A stretch of DNA of 64,000 nucleotides from contig NC_088295.1 of assembly GCF_032854445.1 (NCBI RefSeq), positions 50,827,385-50,891,384 of the forward strand, read 5' to 3'. This document shows positions 13,701 to 22,500 of the stretch, in pieces. The notes beneath the pieces were generated by a model. That model was not told the DNA's origin. It made no database searches and worked only from the letters and a program-made list of their open reading frames with translations. A program made the position numbers and the translations under genes. The stretch's first letter is position 1, and every line of letters starts with the position of its first letter. The DNA is from Liolophura sinensis (Eukaryota > Mollusca > Polyplacophora > Chitonida > Chitonidae).

Positions 13701-13715
13701 GTTAGTATTGTATAA
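4513..13715 (+). CDS. FAM167-family coiled-coil protein, three-exon gene model
   Basis: Gene-level entry joining exons 4513-4659, 9309-9555 (or 9309-9456) and 13411-13715. The junctions are phase 0 then phase 1 and the joined frame is open, giving 232 residues (199 with the earlier donor) plus a stop. Residues 38-60 read I-D-Q-A-L, two residues, L-K-R-E-L, two residues, M-R-D-Q-D, V-A-L-L-K. This matches the conserved FAM167 core (IDxA...LRxEL..MRxQD..L) and spans the first splice junction, which supports the join. The core is predicted to be coiled coil. FAM167A/B of vertebrates are small intracellular proteins of poorly known role, so I propose no function. The N-terminus is short compared with vertebrate FAM167A, so an upstream exon may be missing. 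The 3.9-kb last intron holds a GT10 fucosyltransferase remnant. I am fairly sure of the family and less sure of the exact ends. Confidence 0.65.
4668..4726. repeat. (TA)n microsatellite
   Basis: About 29 perfect TA units lie 8 bases past the exon 1 donor of the FAM167-like gene. The run would translate as a tyrosine/isoleucine chain, which is not coding. Confidence 0.95.
5253..5305. repeat. 14-bp tandem repeat (GGCCTCCTTAGTCT), four units
   Basis: Nearly perfect head-to-tail copies within intron 1 of the FAM167-like gene. Confidence 0.95.
6050..6206. repeat. Minisatellite, ~40-bp unit, about four units
   Basis: The unit begins AAGGTATTCACTTGTTAACA, seen at 6050, 6106, 6146 and 6186. The last spacings are exactly 40 bases. 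Intron 1 of the FAM167-like gene. Confidence 0.9.
7268..7292. repeat. (GTCC)n microsatellite
   Basis: About six GTCC/GTCG units in tandem. Confidence 0.85.
7655..7975. repeat. Minisatellite, ~41-bp unit, about eight units
   Basis: The unit is like TATGCCTGGTTGGCGTGTTT followed by TGTCGTCCCTACACAGGG. Because the unit is free of stops and not a multiple of three, all forward frames stay open, giving false open frames of 69-154 codons. Confidence 0.9.
7981..8165 (+). repeat. Unclassified dispersed repeat, copy 1
   Basis: Contains AATTAAAGATGTAACGCAT, CGACGACAGTGTGATAGCTG and TTACCTCAGTCAGGGTTTAA. It matches 24740-24925 along its length and 24430-24560 in its second half. No terminal structure was recognised. 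Confidence 0.75.
8221..8370 (-). mobile_element. SINE family 1, internal fragment behind a G run
   Basis: After 16 G at 8222-8237 come the head and central parts (ACCATCCGCAGGTTGCTGTC to GGGTCATTGCGCTGCGCTA); the tail domain is missing, replaced by the G run. Confidence 0.85.
8710..8825 (-). mobile_element. SINE family 1, 5'-truncated
   Basis: Tail and part of the central domain. It is flanked by GATATCGAGAAAA (8697-8709) and GATATCAAGAAAA (8826-8838), a 13-base target-site duplication with one mismatch. Confidence 0.9.
9309..9555 (+). CDS. FAM167-like gene, exon 2
   Basis: The acceptor is a pyrimidine-rich tract ending TTTAACAG; the exon opens in phase 0 with K-S-M-R-D-Q-D, which continues the heptads of exon 1. 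Two phase-1 donors are possible: after 9456 (GAAG|GTAGAG) and after 9555 (GAGG|GTAAAC). Both join in frame to exon 3. I chose 9555 because the frame stays open and the extra 33 residues look coding, but alternative splicing between the two is plausible. Residues 50-77 of the protein are helical with leucine/isoleucine spacing; after that the sequence becomes basic and glycine rich. Confidence 0.6.
9808..9888 (-). mobile_element. SINE family 1, short tail fragment
   Basis: Contains TTGATTGGTGTTTTACGCCG through GCGGCCAGCATTATGGTTGG. It lies in intron 2 of the FAM167-like gene. No duplication was found. Confidence 0.85.
10889..11519 (+). pseudogene. Alpha-1,3-fucosyltransferase (GT10) remnant, frameshifted
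   Basis: The first frame (10889-11230) contains hallmarks of the GT10 catalytic domain: LFNWTMTHREDWDF, then VDFFGKCAGSVC, then YKFYLAFEN. The second frame (about 11229-11519) holds VPVVM, then APPGSYINTADSSS, LAAYLVKLDKDDQLY, and a C-terminal cysteine segment ending at TAA. Between them the family's conserved donor-binding block after FEN (a tyrosine with Thr-Glu-Lys) is absent, the frame shifts, and a 16-base G run sits at the break. The N-terminal region is also missing: a stop lies just before 10889, although TTGTAG there could be a splice acceptor. Family enzymes transfer fucose from GDP-fucose to N-acetylglucosamine in the Golgi. This copy should be inactive. It lies in an intron of the FAM167-like gene, on the same strand. 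Confidence 0.75.
11725..11798 (+). mobile_element. SINE family 1, severely 5'-truncated, with perfect 14-bp duplication
   Basis: Only the last 74 bases remain (GCCGTCGTATAAGTGAAATATTC to the AAATAAATAAAT tail). AATCTACTGCTTAC occurs at 11711-11724 and again at 11799-11812, a perfect target-site duplication. A recent insertion 0.2 kb past the GT10 remnant. Confidence 0.95.
13104..13142. repeat. (GGT)n and G-run
   Basis: Six GGT units followed by more than 18 G, 270 bases before the terminal exon of the FAM167-like gene. Confidence 0.9.
13411..13715 (+). CDS. FAM167-like gene, terminal exon
   Basis: A strong acceptor (TATTGTTTTGCAG) precedes 13411. The phase-1 frame runs for 101 residues to TAA at 13713-13715. 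The product is acidic and serine rich (DYIGDYVDDFSISS, then EEEEDLC) with a helical patch YEEILRRNIVLWKNRLP. I do not recognise this C-terminal part, but it has clear coding character. It is joined to exon 2 by compatible phase, same strand and position. A possible ATTAAA polyadenylation signal lies at 14348. Confidence 0.6.
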
Positions 13716-14650
13716 ATGCGAGGCTGTGAATAGCATCCTTTGCTTAACCAACAAAATGGTTTGGCCGAATCGAGAACAGCCTTTCAGCTGATGGGGACAT
13801 TTCTTCCCTACGCAAGATTGTCTGCATGCATGTGATACCGCTAAATTAGCCCCTGAGAACGCTGATAGTCGTAATATGGAGTCATTCTACTTGTATATGT
13901 ATGATATATTAACTTTTTTGAGAATACAAAGTTTAATAGTTGTTAACAATTTACAATCATAGCTTTTTTGGACCACACCCTATATATCGTACACCGACAA
14001 TAGTTCGCTATGAACAGCTAGGTCGGGTAGACAGAGCAACCTTTCTCCCTTGTATGGGGGGGTACTGAATTTGCCCTTGCTCAGTGCTTCCTTATTTCTA
14101 GAGCTTTGAAGCTTATTGTTAATAATAGGTAACTTGCACGTGAAGTCACACCCTTCTGCATTTTTTAAGCTTTATTTGACTCAATGCGCCACCGTAATCC
14201 AGGCTTATAACGTGGCCCCATTCTTGGTGAAATAACAGACTTAAGATTTTAAAAGCATTTAAAGAATATTTTCCGGGGCTGCTGTCAATCATTATGAAAG
14301 TAACCATTACGGCAAGAATAATGATCATTATATCAATGGTGATAGTAATTAAAGATGTTGAATGGCGGCCACCATAAAAACATCAACAATAATTCTGCTA
14401 TTAGCATTATTGCCATCATTATCACCATCAGCACCATTGCCACAATCATCGCTATCATTACTATTATATAGTAGTATAGTAGTTATATTATGTAGTAGTT
14501 ATTTGTTTTTAATGCGCTGAAAAGGAATTCCAATCTCTCACTGTTTGTGGAAAGAATTCTTAAAATACTCTGTTCGGCTTATGAAGTTGGTTATGTTATG
14601 GTGCATGAGGTCGAGAAGGATACGGATTGCGTTCAGAGCAAATGGGCAGA
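13716..14650. other. Downstream region of the FAM167-like gene
   Basis: Probably contains its 3' UTR (ATTAAA at 14348). AT-rich with simple ATCATT/ATTATC stretches at 14380-14470. No other gene seen. Confidence 0.35.
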
Positions 14651-14662
14651 AGCCGTTTATAT

Positions 14663-14872
14663 TTATTAATTCATTTGATTGGTGTTTTATGCGGTAGTCA
14701 AGAATATTTAACTTATACGACGGCGGCCAGCATCATGGTGGGAGGAAACCGGGCATAGCCCGGAGGAAACTCACGGCCATCCGCAGCTTGCTGACAGACC
14801 TCTCCACTTACGGCTGGAGAGGAAGCCAGCATGAGCTGGACTTGAACTCACAGCGACCGCATTGGTGAAAGT
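14663..14872 (-). mobile_element. SINE family 1, nearly full body
   Basis: Tail, central and part of the head domain. CGTTTATAT at 14654-14662 and 14873-14881 is a perfect duplication; AAG, one mismatched base and CGTTTATAT extend it to 13. Confidence 0.92.
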
Positions 14873-15160
14873 CGTTTATATAGTGGCTAAGACCTGGCGA
14901 AACAATACCGTGCATGAAAGAAAGTCTGTCTATTATTCGCCTTGTAGCCAGAGTTGGAAAACCAGATTCTAGGCAAAGTAAGCAAGACGTGGCTTGGTAA
15001 ATAGCCCCAGTTTATAGGTAATGAACAAAATTGGAAGTATAATTCAGAAAGTGATCTGGATTTGGATATCATCAAGGATTTTGTCTTTGCTTCGTTAAAT
15101 TCAATCATCGATTTTGATCGTTGTATACATGACAGAATGACCCAGGAATATCCCATGAAT

Positions 15161-15361
15161 GCGGTCGCTATGAGCTCAAGTCCAGCTCATGCTGCCTTCC
15201 TCTCTAGTCGTACGTGGGAAGATCTGCAGCAACCTACAGATGGTCGTGGGTATCCTCCGGGCTCTGCTTGGTTTCCACCCACCATCATGCTGGTCGCCGT
15301 TGTATAACTGAAATATTCTTGACTATGGCGTAAAACACCATTCAAATCAATAAATAAATAT
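15161..15361 (+). mobile_element. SINE family 1
   Basis: Runs from GGTCGCTATGAGCTCAAGTC (a degenerate Pol III B box) through the central domain to CAATAAATAAAT. It lacks the A-box part of the tRNA-like head. Confidence 0.9.
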
Positions 15362-15773
15362 TGAAAATATCAGACATGACATACAAACAGGTATCGTTAG
15401 CAAATAAACGTATGCTGTTCAGGATATCAGTGAGCAGATTAATACACAAGAAGAAAAGAAAGGGTCTGCGCACAGAGCTCTGGGAACACCTGCACATATT
15501 TTACATAGACCAGACTGCTTCCCCAGAGTTAACCACAACTCTGGTATCGCTCTGTAAGATAATCGTAAAACCATTCTAAAAGAATATCTCTAATGTCAAA
15601 ACTCTGAAGTTTAGCAAGGTACGCCTTTATTAATTTTTGATGAAGTGGAACACGTATGAGTGATAGGTGTTATACGGAGAACAGTTTTGATATATAATGT
15701 TAAGGAACGAGCTCTAGAATTCCATCCTACGACAGCAGGACCCGCGATCCATGCTACCACCAAGGAACATGTA

Positions 15774-15803
15774 TTTATGTATGTATGTATGTATGTATGT
15801 ATA
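15774..15803. repeat. (TATG)n microsatellite
   Basis: About seven ATGT units. Confidence 0.9.
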
Positions 15804-17930
15804 CTTATACTATATCTTAGAATCAGAAGTTCCGGACATTCTCACTGGTGATTCCAACATTTTTCGATCGCAGTTAGGTGGTAACCTGGTGAGACTTAGG
15901 TTTAACCCAGTCACCTTTGATATTCTAAATACATTTGTGACACTTTCGGTGGTTATTTCGAAATATTTAATGTAACTGCAGCTGAATTATCCTGCCGAAG
16001 ACACCAGATATGACACGCCACCCAGTCGCACTATACTGGCATTGGTCCGGTTTCCTTGCACTATGACCTCAGTGCTGAGCGCCATGCATGACCAACATAT
16101 TGTATTCTGAAGTAAGCTAAAATCTGCAGGATGCAAAAACTGAAGCGCTTCCATGTTATTAGATTTAACCAATCAAGGGAGAGTTACTTCTCTAGCCTGA
16201 GAACGCAGCTGTTTCCGCTGACGTCATGTCAACGCTGATTTGCCTTTTAGCCATATGAGCGTGATGTGCACCTATAGGCCTATGTGCGACATCTTGGTTC
16301 CTGTTTTTCTAAAATAGCATATCTTATGGGCTTGTGAGAATTCCACATTAAACACTGATTAATAGAGTTGCAAGAGCGTCAATAAATGGCTGTACCCAGT
16401 CGTTTAGGTCTGTTTTCATCCATCTTCTGCCACTGTGGGCAACCAATCACAGAACGATTGTGGTTAAATTTCCGTCACTTAGGTTACAGCATGCAGGTTG
16501 ACGCCAAGTGTACTTGTTCCGAGAATGCGAGATATAAATGATCTCTGAATGTTTCAGAGACGCTGGGCTACTGTCACCGACAAAATCAACAACTTGATAA
16601 AGCAAAAAATTAAACATAGAATACTTTGTATCTTTATTTATATCTCTTTAAACAGTAAACAGCTTTGTAAACCGATTTCTTTTACTTCTGCGTGGAAAAG
16701 TGAATGCATACAAAAATGAAGAACATTTCATCATTTAATGATTAAAAAAATCAACATATACTATTATAGACAATATCATTCAAGGCATATATAAATGTAT
16801 CTTTCGGAAGGTATCCCTGAATACTACAAATTGTGTCAGAGTTTTGACATGCTACATGGCAGACTAAAACAAATACTAACCAACAACCTGAACATACCAC
16901 AACACGAAAATAAATCAACATTTGGAATGATTTGATGAACCATCGCATAGGCCTCTAATACCACAACCAGTGGGGAAAAAACATTTTAGAATATGTTATG
17001 CATCAACCTTAATTGCATGACCCATTTTATTGTGAAATTTATATTGAAAACAAGCAAGGGTTTCATATTTTTATGAAAGTACTGCTCAGTAACACTTAAC
17101 TGACCGCTTAGAAAATACGTAAGGTCGCATATATATGTTAATATTACATATGAATAATTTCTTGAAAACATATTATATCTTACTCTGTGCTTAAACCTGT
17201 ACATTATCAATAAATGCCACATGTATAAATAAACATAACACCCTCAACTTGGATTGACAAATTGTTTAACCGTTAACTCCTGCAATGGGGAAACAACATG
17301 AGAGGTATAACTTGACGTTGAGAATGACATTAAAACAGAAAGCTTAATCCAATGTACATGTATAACGGTCAAACATAAAAATATCTGCTTTACAGAATGC
17401 ACAAACTGAAAGAACATTATCAATTATCTCCATATAATGTTTCTTTATTTTTGGTTTGTTTTTTAAATTTTTTTTATATTTTGTTTAATATTTTATTGAA
17501 GGAAATAAAACGACCCCTTAATATCTGAACCCATGTTGGTTTTATGCCCGCACTTCCGTGCCAAAAAACTCTTCTTTTGGCCACTAAAATTAGTGATACA
17601 GCAGTAGCCATTTTGATAATGAGAAAATATGTTAATAACAAGCTTCTATAACTGTGTCTTTTTCCAAAGCACGCTGGGTTCAAACAAAAACAAAATCACA
17701 ACTATTTCTTCGGTGGTTTAACTACGATCAATACTGAGCAAAATGTTTGCGCGTTAAGTAGAAAAAATATACTGCTTCGATACTGTGAGCAAATCAAATA
17801 AAAACATAGCCCGCTTGTTTTAGTTCACTTGTAATGCCACAACAGATTTCTGGGCATACATGACCAAATGGTTAGTATCACACCGGTATAATGACTGGTA
17901 TCTGTTCATAGATAGCACGTGACGTACCAC

Positions 17931-18108
17931 CACTTGACAAAGTGGTGATGCGAAGTGCATCCACTTGACAAAGCGATGGATGGTAAGTGAAACCACTTGA
18001 CAATGTGATGATGGGAAGTTCAACACTTGACAGTGTGATGGTGAGAAGTACAACACTTGACAATATGATGATAAGAAGTACTGACACTTGACAGTGTCAA
18101 CTTAGCTA
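17931..18108. repeat. Minisatellite, 30-32-bp unit, six units
   Basis: CACTTGACA recurs at 17931, 17962, 17994, 18024, 18054 and 18085, each followed by a (T/A)GTGATGRTG-like block. It probably lies downstream of, or within, the receptor A 3' UTR. Confidence 0.92.
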
Positions 18109-18940
18109 GGATGTTATTCCTTGAGATTAGGGTAATGTCATAACACAGATCATGCACTTGAATGGAATCAAATAAGACAGACATCAGGGAATTTACTGTT
18201 CGGAATAATGCCGGGCACGATGCCTGCACAAAACAAAATACAGTCTTGTGGATAATGGGTTTGACAGCAAACCAGAATCAAAAATTAAACGTCAACATCA
18301 AATACAATCAGGCTATAGGGAATGGAACAAGTGCGATAATGGCCACATACCGTAGACTACCATTCACCTTACTAATTATTTGCCAAAAAAAAAGGAATTA
18401 TTTGACACGTATGTTAAGTACATGTCACACAAGGCTACAAAGAAGAGCATCACATTTGATCCGAGACAACCAAACAGTGACTTCTCAAGACGACTGAATA
18501 TTTATCCTGCACTACAATGTACATGTGTAACTCCGTCATGAAGTTTCATTCACCTCGGAACATTTTAGAGTGTTACTGGACAGCAAAAGACGCAAGTGCC
18601 CATGCACCGATATATTCACAACAGTAAACACTTAGAGGCCATCGCACATGTAAGAACATATATGTTACGTCGTGTGACACGTATAAGAACATATGGGTCA
18701 CGTAAGGGCATAGTTCACGTAAGGCAGCACTATCTTCACACGTGGGGAAGATGGTACCTTTAGAAAGGCAAGTATTTCAAGTAAGCTATTTTAAACGTCA
18801 CAATCGTGTAGAATGAAAGAAACACAGTGGTCATTCATGTCACAAAGATGACCTCAGATCCCAGATATGCTGCTAAGTTAAAGTAGAAATATCGGCACAT
18901 GTCACTTATATACCCGGAATGACGAAGTCTCCAGCGCTTC

Positions 18941-19517
18941 TCAAGAGCCCGCAGACTGATACAAACTATTGTCCACGAAAATTGTCTCTGTATTTGACAT
19001 CGATTTGTCCGGGATTGTATCTCTGGAAATCCCCAAATCCGGCTTTTTCCCGTTTTCCAGGCCACTTCCGTTCGTATTGGGACTTTCTTTATTCCTTCGA
19101 ACGGCGGGTGTGGGCCTGCCATCACTGCTCGCCGAAATTTCGCCTGGTGTCACGTGATCTAATATGTCGGGCGTTATGTAAGTATAGTGGCTAGGTCGGT
19201 CGTTCTTTTGATTCTCTGACGGAACTGGTGGGGGTGGGTCGGAGGGTGGTGGTGATAGAGGACCTAGTGATAAAGGCCGAGAAGATGGTCGTGATGACGA
19301 TGGTGGTGATGCGGGTAAGGCATAAGATTCCCAAGGAGCTGAATACCCTGGAGTGGCATACACTAGTTCGTGAGGGGGTGCTGATGGACGGAAGGTTCCC
19401 GTCCCTTTTCGGTTGTCATCGGCAGGCGAAGAGTTCGCCGTAACGATGAAAGGGTCGACAACTCCTTCTCGGATGTCCATGGTTCTTTCGCTGGACTTTC
19501 GCTCTAATTTTTTTCTC
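18941..19517 (-). CDS. Receptor A exon 6: cytoplasmic tail and stop
   Basis: The acceptor TTGTCCTAG precedes 19517. Phase 2 gives 191 residues after the split arginine, to TGA at 18943-18941. The tail is proline and serine rich. Tyrosines 367, 372, 379 and 427 each begin a YxxP motif (YATP, YSAP, YALP, YITP), the class of site that Crk and Nck SH2 domains prefer when phosphorylated. DPPPPVP (407-413) is a candidate SH3 or EVH1 ligand. A final tyrosine sits in NSLYQ near the C-terminus. Function is inferred from motifs only. Possible polyadenylation signals on this strand are at 17497-17492 and 17449-17444. Confidence 0.75.
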
Positions 19518-22500
19518 CTAGGACAAGACGAAAAACAAAAAAGAAGAAAAATAATTCTATTTATGGGTGCTGGTTTTGTTTAAAACTGATTGATCTATAG
19601 CCATATTTCCAATATTACTGGCCAACAAAGTCTGAAACGGTAAACTAACCATGCGCTATTCTTATTTTCTCTTCAAACTATAATTTCTCCACGCGATGAA
19701 TGCTTTATTTATTCATTTTTTTCTGATGAGACTATGTCTTGATACTATATTTAGCCTCCATAAAAACATTTATTTTTTGTGATTACTAAATACCACTACC
19801 AAGACTCGGTGGCAAGGCTACCCAAGAGGTCACCTGTAGGAAGCACGTGACTACAGAACTTCAGCTTAATACATAAAGTACTCAAATCGTGAATTTGGTA
19901 ATGTACGGTAATTAATATGCACACAGAGCATCAGCGATGGAACATCACCCTTGTATCAATGTGCTGTATATAGATGAAAAACTTCAGGTCAACACATGCT
20001 GTAGGCCTACATTTTGCGATACCACATTTTGCTTAACTTTCATTCTAATACACAAAGCCCGGAATTTGCTAATTTACGGTATTTAATATGCACAGGAAAG
20101 AAGAAAGTAATTGCAGGGACCATTTCAGTGGGAAAAGATCTTCTCCAGAGAAGTACCTCATGCGCGTCGATTTGTTATGAGCGAGGGGGCCATGTCAAGT
20201 GTCGCAACTGTTTGACCGCGTATGTGATGTCGACAAGCTGTCAGTGAATAGGTCCTGTCCTATCTAGTACGCATCAAGTACGCAAGGAAGTTTGGATATA
20301 ATTCACATTTTAATCTAACAGATACAAAAGTTGTGTTTTTCTAATAATCACTCACAATTACGCTGGGGTTGGAGGACCAGGACAGAGGTACACACGTAAG
20401 TCATTAGCCTATATCATAGTGGAACAAAGATTCAAACACGTTTTGGGCAGTGATATTCACCTCCCCACCCACCCACACCTAATACTGCGTAGATTCAGGT
20501 CTGCTTTCACGACAGAATCTTGATAACAGAAAGATCATTGTTTCGCAGCTTTGAAAAGCAAAATTAAAGATCTCACCTTTTCCTACAACAGCACACCCCA
20601 AAGACTACAACAGCTATTAACATGACAGCAGCAGCAATGGCAATTCCCACAATAGTCGCCACATCCAACACTGAAACAATGCAAGGGAAGAATTAGGGGA
20701 TAGAACCCAAACGGGCTATACCTTTGTCAAAAGTGTGCAGTGCTATATCATATACTTTACACTCGGTCATTTAGTATAGCATAACCATAACACCAAAGTC
20801 AAAAGGTTTAATAACAAAGCCTGCGGATGTACAAAAAAAGTTGATGTATCGTACGAAATGAGTTGGCTTGTTTTGTGTGTAATGTTCGAAAGACATAGAG
20901 AGTTGCTGTTCGAGGCATCTATTCTAAACTTAAATCCTTACGTATTAGCACGGACTATGGACTTGGCATAGCTTTTAATACACTTTGAACATCGTTTCAG
21001 CGTTAAATACATATAAGCAATTATTGTCATGCATAGTCCAGGTCCACTGAGATAGGGGGCAGCACATGTCACATCAGCACATCTTACCCTCATCATCACC
21101 TTCGACGTCATCCTCACCGGAAGCTGGGGAATCTTCTGGTTGGGAATGTACCGCTGTCGGGGTCTCCCCACGCTGTTGACATTTTAGCGACAATTCTCCA
21201 TCCCCTGAAGATACACAACGTATAACAGTGAAAATCCCATTGATGGGATATTAACGTCGCTTATAACATTATTTCGGTCATGTCACGGCGATGTATCCTT
21301 GAAGCAGGCCAGGACCCACTTGCATGAAACCCTCTTAAAGTTAAGAGCATGTAACATCCATGGGGACGTAATGCCTACACTGCTGGTTGTCATGGTAGTT
21401 ACATGCTCAACGTTAACAGGGCTTCGTATTAGTGGGCCCTGATCCAATACCAACATTTTATAATACTGCCTCAATAGATCGCCATGTCGAAGACATCAGA
21501 CTCGACCCCCTGACACCGGTCCGATCAGTATTTGTTCCGCTCGTCTAAGGTTGAGCCCCAACGAAGTAGTACTAAAATTACCGATGCTAAAGTCTTACTC
21601 AATCCAGAACTGAGCCCGGAATCTGAAGTTCCGAAGCTCTACCCAGAACGTCATCGTACCCGGTACGTCACAAAGATATCATGTGCAATCATTTTCAAAT
21701 TTCAACGATTTGATCCTGTATGTCACTGGTCAGGGTCTGTCATAACGACAACAGAATGAAATGGACACTCAAGCCTATTTCTATCAAGTGGATCTCCGTA
21801 TGATAAAATGATTTTCTTAAAACATCAACTCATGGCCTTCATTCATCTAGATATCTACCTGAAAGAGTGCTAAAACTTGAAAGTTTCTACATGTACCACA
21901 ACCGAGATTGAGTTTTCAGGAGATTAACATTCGATCCTCAGAGAGGCATTTAACGAAATTTATCCATGATGACTTACGTCTCCACAAACTCGAGCCTTGA
22001 GTATTGTTTAGTCGAGAAATTTTGGCTATGCACACCGAAGTATACCTAGTAATATCGCTTTCGAATGCACAAGTGATTCGGGCAACAGACTGTCAGATGG
22101 GCGAGCGTTGTCCGTAAACGAATATCAATCCATAGACGGATTGTTCAGGCTAGAGTATTCTTTAACGTACCTGTCAGTTGGAAGAGAAATCGCCCGCCAT
22201 CGTCACTGTCTGACTTGAGCTCAACTGCAATCTTTGGTCCTCCGCTAAAGAGTTCTCTGTAGCCATAGTAATCAAGTCGACTTGAACAATCAAACACTGT
22301 GCTTGTAGTAGAGTCGGACATGTTAAGGGACTGTCTGCATGTTTGGGTCTTCTGTTTCAGATCTAGTGTCAGTTCATTGACTGTTACAGACACTTTGCTT
22401 CCATGTTCAGAGGTTATTGAACACGAACAGCCAGAGTTCCTTCCCTTTATATAGTGTGGATACTCTTCGTTTGCAAGATATAGTGTACTGCCCACTTTCT

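Larger units (their letters stand above)
15362..18940. other. Intergenic sequence and probable 3' UTR of receptor A
   Basis: No convincing exon. The receptor A 3' UTR should occupy part of 17440-18940 (minus-strand AATAAA at 17497-17492 and 17449-17444). A minisatellite lies at 17931-18108. Confidence 0.35.

Noticed and set aside
18919-19194. Plus-strand frames of 62-91 codons
   Set aside because: Shadows of the receptor A tail exon on the opposite strand.
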